64,000 nucleotides of DNA from Paraburkholderia phenazinium (GCF_900141745.1 NZ_FSRM01000002.1:558001-622000), one strand, 5' to 3'. Shown: positions 44,246 to 53,029, counted from the stretch's first letter. Notes: generated from the letters alone by a model not told the origin. Made by a program: numbers and translations.

Positions 44246-44518
44246 CTACTGGACGCCCGACTTCGCAGGACACGCGTAAATCAGGCTGTGCGTGCCCTCG
44301 TCATTCGACTGACGCACCACGTCGAACTGGCCGCCGCAACTGGCGCGCGCCTGCTGCGTACACGAATCGGAGCCCTCCGGACACTGGACCAGCGTAGTGG
44401 GCCGGCCGTCAGGCAGAAACAGCGGCGGACTGCTGCTGCAACCGGCCAGCGCCGCCAGCAAGGCGAACCCGGAAGCCGCGCCAAGCGCCGCACGTTTCAC
44501 GCGGATTACATGTTCCAT
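44246..44518 (-). CDS. Small lipoprotein
   Basis: This protein of about 90 residues has a lipoprotein signal (RVKRAALGAASGFALLAALAGCSSSPP) with lipobox LAGC, then four further Cys in the mature part (CPEGSDSC, ARASCGG, IYACPAK), enough for two disulfides. The ATG at 44518 gives a normal n-region; one at 44548 has a better ribosome-binding site and adds ten residues. Function unknown. Confidence 0.7.
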   Translation of the reverse strand: MEHVIRVKRAALGAASGFALLAALAGCSSSPPLFLPDGRPTTLVQCPEGSDSCTQQARASCGGQFDVVRQSNDEGTHSLIYACPAKSGVQ

Positions 44519-44613
44519 TCGAGCAGAAAATGAGTAGCTGCGTTTCATTGAGAACCCCGGTCCCTTTCTAATTCTTTGACCCAGCGATTGTGCCATGCGC
44601 ACGCTGCACTGCG

Positions 44614-45150
44614 TCACTTGGGAGCCGTGTCTTCGTCGGCATGGCCATTCGCCGGATCGTCAGGCGCAGCAAGCGTCTTGTAGGGAAGCGGCCCGTGGGC
44701 ATCCGTGCCGATACGCATGAAAACCTGCTCGACATCGGGAATTGCTTCCAGCTCCTGTTGCAGCGCGTGACGATCGAACGAGCGCGGCGAGCAGCCGTCA
44801 ACGTAGACAAAGCGACGCTGCACCATGATCCAGATACTCGTGCCGTCGAACGCGTGGGGATCCGTGAAACGCGCGTGAATCGCGTCGGCGATCGGTGCGT
44901 CGTACAGGTACGAGTTCGGCTTCGAGCATTTATGCGCAAGCCAGCAGGTCGTCCCGCGCTCGACCCGGTAGTGCGCATCGCTTTCCATCTGCGCGTGCGT
45001 CATCAGCGGCCCGAGCGGCACCGGACAATCGGCAAAGCCCTGCGAGAGAGTGAAGAACGGGTCGTTGTACCAGTTCTTGAGGTCGCTCTGCTGCGCATGC
45101 AGCGATACGCCAAACAGGAATAGCAATGTAGCGACAGGCCAGGTCTTCAT
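44614..45150 (-). CDS. Exported protein with possible BON-like domain
   Basis: This 178-residue protein has a signal peptide (MKTWPVATLLFLFGVSLHAQQ) and then a domain with DCPVPLGPLMTHAQMESDAHYRVERGTTCW, CSKPNSYLYDAPIADAIHARF, FVYVDGCSPRSFDRHALQQELEAIPDVEQVF. The last part resembles a BON or Lux-type secretin-linker fold by pattern only. GGGAGGTGCG precedes the ATG at 45150. Confidence 0.72.
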   Translation of the reverse strand: MKTWPVATLLFLFGVSLHAQQSDLKNWYNDPFFTLSQGFADCPVPLGPLMTHAQMESDAHYRVERGTTCWLAHKCSKPNSYLYDAPIADAIHARFTDPHAFDGTSIWIMVQRRFVYVDGCSPRSFDRHALQQELEAIPDVEQVFMRIGTDAHGPLPYKTLAAPDDPANGHADEDTAPK

Positions 45151-45325
45151 CGCACCTCCCGACTGCTTCGAGATCGCACTAGCGCTCATATTGCGCAATT
45201 CCCGCATGTTGCCGGGCCGCGCGCGCGGACACAAGAGAAGTGACGCGTCCTGGTCCTCCATTGAGACGATTCGGTACAATCGGTCGCATCGGTACAAGTA
45301 GAACAACCCAGCTTTCGGAGACTCA

Positions 45326-46726
45326 ATGTCCTTTGTCATCGTCCTCGCCGCCCTGGCGTTCCTGATGCTCGCCGCATATCGCGGCTACAGCGTGATTCTC
45401 GTCGCGCCAATCGCCGCCCTCGGCGCCGTCCTGCTGACCGATCCATCGGCGGTCGCGCCAGTGTTTTCCGGCATCTTCATGGACAAGATGGTCGGCTTCG
45501 TGAAGCTGTACTTTCCGGTATTCATGCTCGGCGCCGTGTTCGGCAAAGTCATCGAACTGTCGGGCTTCTCCGAGTCGATCGTCGCCGCCGCGATCCGCTA
45601 TATCGGCCGCTCGCGCGCCAATGCGGTGATCGTCGCGGTCTGCGCGCTGCTCACCTACGGCGGCGTCTCGCTGTTTGTCGTCGTGTTCGCGGTGTATCCG
45701 TTCGCGGCCGAACTCTATCGCCAGAGCAATATTCCGAAGCGCCTGATGCCGGGGGCGATCGCACTGGGCGCATTCTCCTTCACGATGGATTCGCTGCCGG
45801 GCACTCCGCAAATCCAGAACATCATCCCGACCACCTTCTTCAAGACGACCTCGTGGGCCGCCCCGGTGCTCGGCACGATCGGCTCGGTGTTCATCATCGT
45901 CGTCGGGCTGACCTATCTGGAATGGCGCCGGCGTGCTGCGATGGCGAAGGGTGAGGGCTATGGCACGTCGCTCGTCAATGAGCCGGAACGCGTCGAATCG
46001 AAACAACTGCCGAATCCGCTGCTGGCCGTGGCGCCGCTCGTGCTGGTAGGTGTGGCGAACTTCGCGCTCACCAAGCTGATCCCGGACTGGTACGGCGCCT
46101 CATATACGATTGCGCCGGAAGTGCTGCCCGGCATTCATGCGCCTGTCACGACATCGATCAAGGCCGTCGTCGGGATCTGGGCTGTGGAAGGCGCGCTGCT
46201 GCTCGGCATCGTGATGGTCATGCTGACCGCGTTTCCCCGCATGCGCGAGCGCTTCGCCTCCGGCACCAAGGCAGCCGTCGCGGGCGCGCTGCTGGCCTCG
46301 CTCAATACGGCGTCGGAATATGGCTTTGGCGGTGTGATCGCGGCGTTGCCCGGCTTTCTGGTCGTAAGCGATTTGCTCAAGAGCATTCCGAACCCGCTCG
46401 TCAATGCCGCCGTGTCGGTCAGCTCGCTCGCGGGGATTACCGGTTCGGCATCGGGCGGTATGAGCATCGCGCTCGCCGCCATGTCGGATACCTTCATCAG
46501 CGCGGCGAACGCGGCGCATATTCCGATGGAAGTGCTGCACCGGGTGGTGGCGATGGCGAGCGGCGGGATGGATACGCTGCCGCACAACGGCGCGGTGATC
46601 ACGCTGCTGGCCGTGACGGGATTGACGCATCGCGAGTCGTACCGCGAGATTTTCGCGGTGACGATCATCAAGACCCTGGCTGTGTTCTTTGTGATCGCGG
46701 TGTACTACACCACGGGGCTGGTTTGA
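45326..46726 (+). CDS. GntP-family permease, possibly for hydroxybutyrate or gluconate
   Basis: This 466-residue membrane protein has about 12 helices and GntP-family segments (LLTYGGVSLFVVVFAVYPFAAELYR, GTPQIQNIIPTTFF, NTASEYGFGG, ITGSASGGMSIAL, GGMDTLPHNGAVITLL). Family members carry gluconate, D-serine or 3-hydroxybutyrate; the DTLPHNGAV ending fits the hydroxybutyrate branch. Upstream, GGTACAA occurs twice at 45270-45298 and may mark a promoter or operator. It stands alone. Confidence 0.9.
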   Translation: MSFVIVLAALAFLMLAAYRGYSVILVAPIAALGAVLLTDPSAVAPVFSGIFMDKMVGFVKLYFPVFMLGAVFGKVIELSGFSESIVAAAIRYIGRSRANAVIVAVCALLTYGGVSLFVVVFAVYPFAAELYRQSNIPKRLMPGAIALGAFSFTMDSLPGTPQIQNIIPTTFFKTTSWAAPVLGTIGSVFIIVVGLTYLEWRRRAAMAKGEGYGTSLVNEPERVESKQLPNPLLAVAPLVLVGVANFALTKLIPDWYGASYTIAPEVLPGIHAPVTTSIKAVVGIWAVEGALLLGIVMVMLTAFPRMRERFASGTKAAVAGALLASLNTASEYGFGGVIAALPGFLVVSDLLKSIPNPLVNAAVSVSSLAGITGSASGGMSIALAAMSDTFISAANAAHIPMEVLHRVVAMASGGMDTLPHNGAVITLLAVTGLTHRESYREIFAVTIIKTLAVFFVIAVYYTTGLV

Positions 46727-46757
46727 GTAGTCTCAGGCGATCCTCATTCGCCAATCT

Positions 46758-47222
46758 TCATACGTCATAGATCGCCTCCAGATAAGCCGCCTCCATCTTC
46801 AACCTCGACATATGCCACGCCCAGCGCTCCGCACCCTCACGGATGTCGAGCAAGGCTGCGGCGTGATGAGCACGACCGTTCATGCAAGGTTCCGGCACGT
46901 CGCCTTCCTCCAGCAGACGAAAGGTCTTGCCGTACGCTGGTGGAAAACGGCGCTCAATCGTGAGTTTCTGCCGCGAGGTCATCACGAGAATAAAAGTCGC
47001 CGCATCGATCATCCACGGGGTGACGGCGTGAGCACGGTGATGTCGAATATCGAGGCCCTCGGAGTCCATCAAATCCACGGCCTCGCCGTTCGGCGACGCT
47101 CCCTCCACGACAAACAACCCTCCGGACAGCACCTGCGTACCCGGTAGCGCGCGGGTAAGCAGCCCCTGCGCCATCGGGCCACAGCAGACATTGGCTGTGC
47201 AGATCACAAGAATGGTATTCAT
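46758..47222 (-). CDS. Low-molecular-weight tyrosine phosphatase-like protein lacking the catalytic Arg
   Basis: This 154-residue protein has the LMW-PTP fold but the P-loop reads ICTANVCCGPMAQ. The nucleophile Cys8 is present; the Arg expected at position 14 is Cys and the following Ser is Gly. The general-acid DP(Y) loop is replaced by VPEPCMNGR. It is therefore probably not an active phosphatase. LMW-PTPs such as Wzb usually sit in exopolysaccharide clusters, and a YjbH relic lies 500 bases away. The start at 47222 fits MNTILVICTAN. Confidence 0.85.
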   Translation of the reverse strand: MNTILVICTANVCCGPMAQGLLTRALPGTQVLSGGLFVVEGASPNGEAVDLMDSEGLDIRHHRAHAVTPWMIDAATFILVMTSRQKLTIERRFPPAYGKTFRLLEEGDVPEPCMNGRAHHAAALLDIREGAERWAWHMSRLKMEAAYLEAIYDV

Positions 47223-47291
47223 CAGGCCAGTCAAACTCCAGAAGGACGATTAGCTTGCTGAAGATGTCGATGCGGCTGCGCCGTCCTGCGT

Positions 47292-47685
47292 TCAGGTACT
47301 GCTTCCGGTTCCACCCGTCGGCGTCGTACCGCCGCTAGCGCCTTTACCCACCGCTGCACCTGCCGCCGTCACCGACGCCACCAGGGTGGCGGACGGAGAT
47401 CCGTCGCTATTGATTGCGCCTGCAGCCTGCAAAGCATCGAGCTCCGAGTCGATACCCGGCTGACCCGGTGTGAACGACGCCGTCAAAAACGATGTAGTCG
47501 AGAGCGAAATGCCATACGTTTGCTCCAGTATCTGCACAACCGCAGTTTCCGCGCTTGCGATCAAAGCGCTGTTGGTCAACGCACCCTGAAACGATGAATT
47601 GCTCGCACGCCACGATCGTACTGGTTAGGAAAGCTACAGACCCGAATTGCAGCGTGCGCCGCATTGAAGCGTTAAGAAGTTTCAT
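47292..47685 (-). pseudogene. Lipoprotein gene broken by a one-base frameshift
   Basis: The ATG at 47685 (GGAGAG five bases upstream) opens MKLLNASMRRTLQFGSVAFL with lipobox IVAC at Cys27. In the next frame the sequence continues SNSSFQGALTNSALIASAET to TPTGGTGSST, a normal mature lipoprotein rich in Ala, Ser, Thr and Gly. Removing one G at about 47604 joins VAC directly to SNSSFQG. The gene is either a true frameshift mutant or contains a sequencing error. The low-complexity tail recalls secreted YjbE-like proteins. Confidence 0.75.
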
Positions 47686-48161
47686 TCATTCTCTCCAAGA
47701 AGAGGTAATGCACAATTGACAGAACCAGGTTCTTGGTCCGCTGTTTCGTGTGGGGGATCATCAGCCATGCCGGCAGCGCACCGTAAGCGCACTGTCTTTG
47801 GCACGCTCGCAGCCGAGCTTGGCCCACCGGGTTCGTGTGCCCCTTCGGCGGGTCGCGCGTAACGCAGATAGGCGTCACGCATGCGGTAAAGCTGTGTCGA
47901 GAAGTACTCGCCGCTAAAGCGGCCTTGATTCAACAGATACTGTTGCGCGCCATAAGCGAACGTGACGTTCTCAGCCGCATTGCCTGGCAGATAATTGGTG
48001 GAACCTGCACGCGTGCGGAAGTCGAGCCCAAAGCTCTCGTCGCCATACAACTGCGTGATGCCAGGTTTCATGCCTTGACGCGGAGTCAGCGGGAAACTCA
48101 CGGTGGCGCCGACAAAGCTGCCAAGGCCGCTATGCTCTGCGTGGACACTGAACGACGGCAA
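47682..48161 (-). pseudogene. YjbH-like C-terminal remnant
   Basis: The frame encodes VGATVSFPLTPRQGMKPGIT, SFGLDFRTRAGSTNYLPGN and YLLNQGRFSGEYFSTQLYRM, which match the end of YjbH-type outer-membrane exopolysaccharide proteins. Only the last quarter of such a protein is present and no ATG or ribosome-binding site precedes it; a stop lies just upstream. The remaining tail of about 60 residues is not recognisable. It overlaps the start of the frameshifted lipoprotein as ATGA. Confidence 0.55.
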
Positions 48162-48354
48162 AGCCTTTGCAAAACATGGCTTTACCTTGCGAGCTCAACA
48201 TGGCATCGAGTGCACATAAAGCTCAGGGATAGGCTGTTATGGCCGTGTTGTTACGCCGGCCACGTTACGGTGTTACGGCCGGGCGGCGCGAACACGTACG
48301 CGCGGCGCCAGCCGTTGGTAGGCCGCTGGATCGCGCAGAAATATCTCGGGAGAA

Positions 48355-48627
48355 TCAGCCGCAGCCGCGCTGCCGCTTGCACAGAAGCTCCACGGCGCGC
48401 TGCAATTCACCTGAGCGGCGCCACGCGATGTACTTCGCGTAGCAGGTCTGTTGCGGCGGAAAGTTCGCCGGCAACCGATGCCATTTTTCTCCGGTTTGTT
48501 GAATCCAGAGAATGGCATTCAAAATATCGCGCGCAGCGCGGCGCGGTCTCCCACGTGGCGACGGGGATTCACGAAATAGATGCTCGACATGCATCCAGTC
48601 GTCATCGGACAAAGGAATTTCAATCAC
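48355..48627 (-). CDS. Lone IS5-type transposase N-terminal domain (DUF4096-like)
   Basis: This 90-residue frame encodes IPLSDDDWMHVEHLFRE, RGRPRRAARDILNAILWIQQTGEKWHRLP and PQQTCYAKYIAWRRSGELQRAVELL, the helical DNA-binding N-terminus of IS5-group transposases. No catalytic DDE domain follows and no inverted ends are seen. Stand-alone copies of this domain are familiar in Burkholderia, so it may be a retained DNA-binding protein and not merely IS debris. It begins with GTG and has no clear ribosome-binding site. Confidence 0.65.
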   Translation of the reverse strand: MIEIPLSDDDWMHVEHLFRESPSPRGRPRRAARDILNAILWIQQTGEKWHRLPANFPPQQTCYAKYIAWRRSGELQRAVELLCKRQRGCG

Positions 48628-49231
48628 GGAATTCTACGAATGGATAGGGGATCACGTAGACTGACCTTTCCTATAGATATCGCAGCCAGATTTCTAAAGC
48701 CAGTAAAAATCGAATATCGACCCGCGTGCTGGGGTCAAGAAGCTTTCTTTGCTTACGAGATCTCGCCACGCTCGAAGGCGAGCCAGATAGTGAAACGTTT
48801 TCGTGTTGGCTTCCTCGCGCAGGTGCATTGGGACAGACTCCGACCTCGCCTGATTTAATCCTTCGCACTACATATTTTTTTCAATGGCATGAACTCACGC
48901 GCGCCGTGTATCTTTGACTTTAGCAAGCGAACCGTCGTGTCGCCCTCTCTGCGCGAAAGCGGTATTCGACTTCGAATCGCGGCTCGTCGGAAAGCCCACT
49001 GCCAGACGAACCGTCGTGATGGTGCGCAGGTAATCCGGCGAACCGGTTCGATTCGTTAACTCACAGCCTTCAAATGGGGGATGGGTATTTTTTACCGACA
49101 AATGTCACAAAGAAGTAAATTATACGAATCTTTTAGGGAATGGACCAGGAGGAGTTGCATTGCAGCGACGCAGCGCGCAATGCTAAGACGCGCCGGCCCA
49201 CGATAACCGCTCGCGGGCCAGGCTGAGGAAC
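48628..49231. other. Stretch without a supported gene
   Basis: Frames here are short and lack coding character. An AT-rich patch at 49080-49140 is followed by AGGAGGAG at 49147-49154, a strong ribosome-binding site with only a 23-codon TTG-started frame after it. This suggests decay of an upstream end of a gene or an accidental match. No repeat or inverted end is visible. Confidence 0.5.
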
Positions 49232-49660
49232 TCATTTACATAACGAAAACGCTTCACGGGCGGCAATGTCGCCATTGCCGTAAATTCCCACCACCGTGCA
49301 GTCCGCCGCCACGCATTCATACGTGCTGTCCTGGAACGTCAGGACGTAGTGCCGATAGCCTTCTTGCGCAGCCGCCGGTCCCCACGAATCGGCCACCAGA
49401 GACGAGTTCACGATTTCATGCGCGCAATAGCCGCGTAGGCCCTGCGCGGACAACGGATGAGCGTACAGCCCTTCGTCGTTGGGTGGCCCGAACTGATGAA
49501 ACGCCGCCGCCGAAAACTCCACCGCGCAGAACGGATCGTCATCTTCATCGAACGGACCGAAGCGCTCGAAATCCGTCGCGGCAATCCGATAGGCAATCAC
49601 CACACGTCGTTCATTTGCGACGACAAACGGTTCCGGGGTATCGGCGGCGGGGCTAGGCAC
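49232..49660 (-). CDS. Hypothetical protein, start uncertain
   Basis: The frame encodes about 142 residues from a GTG (VVIAYRIAATDFERFGPFDE, AVEFSAAAFHQFGPP, GYCAHEIVNSSLVADSWG, YVLTFQDSTYECVAADCTVVGIYG). It stays open for 21 codons further upstream without any usual start codon, with plausible coding sequence. The true start may have been lost by mutation. No family is recognised. Confidence 0.55.
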   Translation of the reverse strand: MPSPAADTPEPFVVANERRVVIAYRIAATDFERFGPFDEDDDPFCAVEFSAAAFHQFGPPNDEGLYAHPLSAQGLRGYCAHEIVNSSLVADSWGPAAAQEGYRHYVLTFQDSTYECVAADCTVVGIYGNGDIAAREAFSLCK

Positions 49661-49909
49661 GTCGTCCAGCAGGACGACCTGGTCCTGCTGGTAAGAATCG
49701 AGGGGCTGGTCATCGGCTTCGCTTTACTCCTGTACGCAGTCGCTTGTGAATGGGTCGCACTATGCCACGGGCGCCCCGGCGACGGCTACCGTCACATCCG
49801 CCTCGCGTCTGCTGCACGCCGGCCGCATGGGCATTTCACGCCAGTTTCAACCAATCCGCAACCCGCCATGGCGGCTGCACAGCCTTGCCTCCCCTTCTCT
49901 CGAAATTGA

Positions 49910-49960
49910 TTGACTTCCCAAAATTACCCCGTACAATGAGTTTTTGTTGCACTGCAACAA
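49910..49960 (+). promoter_or_regulatory. Phasin promoter with PhaR-like operator
   Basis: TTGACT at 49910-49915 and TACAAT at 49932-49937 are spaced by 16 bases, a good sigma-70 promoter. Just after it the perfect inverted repeat TTGTTGCACTGCAACAA covers 49944-49960. TGCA-centred repeats of this kind are bound by the repressor PhaR at phaP genes, which is released when PHB granules form. The site lies over the transcription start, where repression would occur. Confidence 0.8.
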
Positions 49961-50041
49961 ACCACTTTCAGCCCTTGCGGCGCGCGGATTTTGTTCACTT
50001 AGAGCCGTCTCGCACTCGCCGCCTTACCCTTTGGAGCAGTG

Positions 50042-50536
50042 ATGAGCACGCTTACCCCCCAACAATTGATCGCCGCACAGCAAGCCAGCCTGCAATCGTT
50101 TTTCGGCTTCACGAACCTGGCGTTCGCAAGCTTCGAGAAGCTGGTCGCACTGAATCTGCAAGTCGGCAAAGCATCGCTCGCCGAAACGCAGGAAATCGCA
50201 GCCAAGGCTCTCTCGGTGAAAGATCCGAGCGAACTGGTCGCGCTGTCGGCCAGCCTGTCGCAACCGGCATCGGAAAAGGCAGCTGCATACGGCCGCCATG
50301 TGCATGAAATCCTGTCGAGCGCCCAAGCCGAATTCTCGAGCGCCGCTACTGCACAGTTTCAGAAAGCCCAGAAAGACGCACAAGGCTTTATCGAAAGCCT
50401 GGCAAAGAATGCACCGGCCGGCAGCGAAGGCGCGGTAGCAGCATGGAACTCGGCATTTTCGGCTGCCAACGCTACGTACGAATCGGCTAGCAAGGCTGCC
50501 AAGCAATTCGTGGCAACCGTTTCGGCCGGCGCATAA
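50042..50536 (+). CDS. phaP: Phasin (polyhydroxyalkanoate granule-associated protein)
   Basis: This 164-residue protein has the phasin_2 pattern: MSTLTPQQLIAAQQASLQSF, FASFEKLVALNLQVGKASLAE, SLSQPASEKAAAYGRHVHEI and an amphipathic, Ala-rich remainder without Cys. Phasins coat PHB granules and limit their size. The ATG at 50042 follows TTGGAGCAGTG. The gene has its own promoter, operator and terminator. Confidence 0.95.
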   Translation: MSTLTPQQLIAAQQASLQSFFGFTNLAFASFEKLVALNLQVGKASLAETQEIAAKALSVKDPSELVALSASLSQPASEKAAAYGRHVHEILSSAQAEFSSAATAQFQKAQKDAQGFIESLAKNAPAGSEGAVAAWNSAFSAANATYESASKAAKQFVATVSAGA

Positions 50537-50597
50537 AGCAAAGCGTCAGACGCAAACGAAATGTTTCGGTCGCTGCCCACGGGCGGCGAACCGTTGC

Positions 50598-50625
50598 AAA
50601 AAGCGAACTTCGGTTCGCTTTTTTT
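50598..50625 (+). terminator. Phasin gene terminator
   Basis: AAGCGAAC-TTCG-GTTCGCTT is a perfect tetraloop hairpin followed by a run of seven T. It lies 62 bases after the stop codon. Confidence 0.95.
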
Positions 50626-50685
50626 ATTGTGCGAGCGTGCTGGAGCGGTTGGCGTGAGATTGACGATGAAGTCGCGGCAGCCCGC

Positions 50686-51024
50686 TCATGCCGGCGCAAA
50701 GATCACGGCCTGCCGGTCCTCGATATAGCGGTGCGTCCGCGTGAAGCGATAGACCTGGCCATCAGCGGTGATCCGGTTCAATCCCGGTTCGGTCAAAGCA
50801 AGCATCTCATCCGCGAGGTGGGCCGCGACCGCGTCGCTGCTCGATAACGCATCCAGCGAGTTGGCCGGGTCGCCGATGTACACCGAGCGATGACCCTCGC
50901 CATAGCGCATCACGACCACGGATTGACCGGCATCGAGCGCCAGTTCGAGGTAGTTGGCAAGCTCCCGCAACGACGCGGGTGTGCTTGTTCGCATCGTGTA
51001 GGCTGAACCGGTTGCTGTTGTCAT
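50686..51024 (-). CDS. Hypothetical protein, 112 residues
   Basis: The protein has a helical first half (ASLRELANYLELALDAGQSVVVMRYG) and a second half with RSVYIGDPANSL and QVYRFTRTHRYIEDRQAVIF. It is cytosolic with no recognisable catalytic motif. GGGGGAACGG precedes the ATG. It is convergent with phaP. Confidence 0.65.
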   Translation of the reverse strand: MTTATGSAYTMRTSTPASLRELANYLELALDAGQSVVVMRYGEGHRSVYIGDPANSLDALSSSDAVAAHLADEMLALTEPGLNRITADGQVYRFTRTHRYIEDRQAVIFAPA

Positions 51025-51167
51025 CGCACCGTTCCCCCGTCAAATGTGCGAGTCAGGAAACGGCAGACCCGTTTCTTCTGTCGACCCGGCACACTTCTAC
51101 TATAAGCAATCGGAGCGCAACGGCAGCGCTCTTTTTGAAGCGGGCGACAAACTAAACTGTGCGCGAC

Positions 51168-51773
51168 TCAGAAGCGCAGGCCGTTCAGGAATTGAAACCA
51201 CAGCCCGCCGAGCGTACTCCCGCTCGTGGCCGTGGCACTGTCACTCCGTGCCGAGGCGTGGTCCGCAGCCTGGGCCGACTTGTCGTTATTAGTCACCGGT
51301 CCGGGGGACACGCTTTTTTGCTGACGTGACGCATGCAGCGCCAGCACGCTGTCGGCAATCTGGCCAGCGCGGCTGGCCTCGCACTGCTGCCCGAGCAGCA
51401 CACCGAACACCACATCGCGGTTGTAGCCTTCGTCCGCAAAGCGCATCGCGAGCGCCAACAACTTCGCGTACGCCGCCTGTTCGGCTGCGCGAGCCGCTTC
51501 TTCCCGCTCGGCGCGTTCCCGCTCCATGCGCTGGACGCGGGCTTCCCATGAACGCATCTTCTGGGCGAAGACGTCGTCGTAGATTTTGCGTTGCGCTGGA
51601 TCGGACAGAATGTTGTACGCGTCCTTGATATCCAGAAACGCCGCGCGTGCTGTCTCTTCGGAACCGGCATTGCGATCCGGATGCCAGCGCATAGCCGCCT
51701 TCCGGTAGGCGCGCTTGATCTCGTCTTCAGTCGCGCTCGGCTGAACGCCGAGCTTCTCGTATAGTGTTGCCAT
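51168..51773 (-). CDS. J-domain co-chaperone-like protein
   Basis: This 201-residue protein begins with a full J domain (TLYEKLGVQPSATEDEIKRAYRKAA, HPD at residues 31-33, FLDIKDAYNILSDPAQRKIYD). It lacks the Gly/Phe and zinc regions of DnaJ. A charged coiled-coil-like stretch (RERAEREEAARAAEQAAYA) and a Ser/Ala-rich end follow. It should stimulate an Hsp70 toward an unknown client. Confidence 0.9.
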   Translation of the reverse strand: MATLYEKLGVQPSATEDEIKRAYRKAAMRWHPDRNAGSEETARAAFLDIKDAYNILSDPAQRKIYDDVFAQKMRSWEARVQRMERERAEREEAARAAEQAAYAKLLALAMRFADEGYNRDVVFGVLLGQQCEASRAGQIADSVLALHASRQQKSVSPGPVTNNDKSAQAADHASARSDSATATSGSTLGGLWFQFLNGLRF

Positions 51774-51927
51774 TGCTCGCCCAACCCTCCGTCACATCGC
51801 GACCCATCGTAGCATGCGCAAAATGCCTTCCGCGTGACATTGCACGGGCCCGTTTTTGGCGAGTTACTTTCGACCTCGCCGGCAAGTCCGGCTATTTCAT
51901 CATCAATGATCTGAGCGGAGAAACAGC

Positions 51928-52329
51928 ATGACGCAAGGCCCCACCTTCTGGATGATCCCGGACGCGCCGACACCCGTGGCCCCGTTTTCACACGCAGCCG
52001 AATCTGATGGATGGGTATTCGTGACGGGACAGATGCCCACTTCACCCACCGACGACGCAGCCCCGCTACCCGAGGGGGTCGTCGCGCAGACACAGCGCGT
52101 GATGGACAATCTGAAGATTGTGCTGAAAGGCCTTGGACTGGGACTCGAACACGTGCTGAACGCACGCATTTTCCTGACGGAATTCAAGCGTGACTACGCG
52201 GCGATGAACGACGCATACCGGGCGTACTTTCCGCCCGGCGCCCTGCCCGCACGAACCTGTATCGGCGTCACAGGCCTGGCGCGCGATGCACTCGTGGAAA
52301 TCGACTTCATCGCGCGACGGCCTGGTTAA
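51928..52329 (+). CDS. RidA-family (YjgF/Rid) protein
   Basis: This 133-residue protein shows PVAPFSHAAESDGWVFVTGQ, QTQRVMDNLKIVLKGLGLG, the catalytic-loop Arg in ALPARTCIGVTGLA and ALVEIDFIA. RidA proteins hydrolyse reactive enamine/imine intermediates. The substrate-binding Arg is kept. Transcribed alone. Confidence 0.9.
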   Translation: MTQGPTFWMIPDAPTPVAPFSHAAESDGWVFVTGQMPTSPTDDAAPLPEGVVAQTQRVMDNLKIVLKGLGLGLEHVLNARIFLTEFKRDYAAMNDAYRAYFPPGALPARTCIGVTGLARDALVEIDFIARRPG

Positions 52330-52375
52330 AGACGGCCGCGGCGCGATAGATCGAACGAAAGCACGAAGGCGTGCC

Positions 52376-53029
52376 TTAAAACCGGTACGTCACGCCGACC
52401 TTCACGATCGGATAGAAACGATAACGGTCTACAGTGTTCTGCAGCGATTGCTTCTCGGCGTCGACGTTCGCCTGACCCGCTTCGGCCACGATATCGGCGG
52501 GCACATCGAAGTCCAGATGCGGCTTGCCATAGGCAACGCCCGCGTCGAAGAACATCGAAAAGCCTTTGGTGGCGAGCGGCGAATGGCCGAAGCCGATGCC
52601 AAGGTACGGACGCACGGCCGGGTAGGTGGCCTTCGCGTGAATGCTTTGACCCAGCGTCGAATAGGCGACGCCATTGATGGTGTAGGTACCGGACGGGCTG
52701 GTTGCGGTCGCATTCACATGATCGTCGCCAATCAGCAAGCCGGCGGTAAGGCGAAACGGCACGACGCTGGGCATCGGGAAGAAGTCGCCATAAAGGCCGG
52801 CATGGATGAGCGTCGCCGTTCCGTCGTAGTGCAGGTCGCCTGAGTTGAAGCTATGCGAGAAACTGACACCGTTGACTTCAGCCCGCACGTTGGCGAGTGA
52901 GCCGAGCGGGTGACCGTAGCCAATACCGGCGCCTTCGGTGCCGATCTGCCCGTACACTTCATCCGCCATCGCGAGCGGTCCATAGACGGCGGTAAGGCCT
53001 GCAAACAGAGCGACAACCAAGCGTTTCAT
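52376..53029 (-). CDS. Outer-membrane beta-barrel protein
   Basis: This 217-residue protein has a signal peptide (MKRLVVALFAGLTAVYGPLAMA), alternating strands with Gly and aromatic residues, and a terminal Phe in VGVTYRF, the mark of outer-membrane insertion. GLYGDFFPMPSVVPFRLTAG and YLGIGFGH fit a small OmpW/OmpA-like barrel of eight strands. Substrate unknown. Confidence 0.85.
   Translation of the reverse strand: MKRLVVALFAGLTAVYGPLAMADEVYGQIGTEGAGIGYGHPLGSLANVRAEVNGVSFSHSFNSGDLHYDGTATLIHAGLYGDFFPMPSVVPFRLTAGLLIGDDHVNATATSPSGTYTINGVAYSTLGQSIHAKATYPAVRPYLGIGFGHSPLATKGFSMFFDAGVAYGKPHLDFDVPADIVAEAGQANVDAEKQSLQNTVDRYRFYPIVKVGVTYRF

Noticed and set aside
48161..48860. A complete insertion sequence around the lone IS5-type domain
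   Set aside because: No DDE catalytic domain, no terminal inverted repeats and no target duplication are visible.
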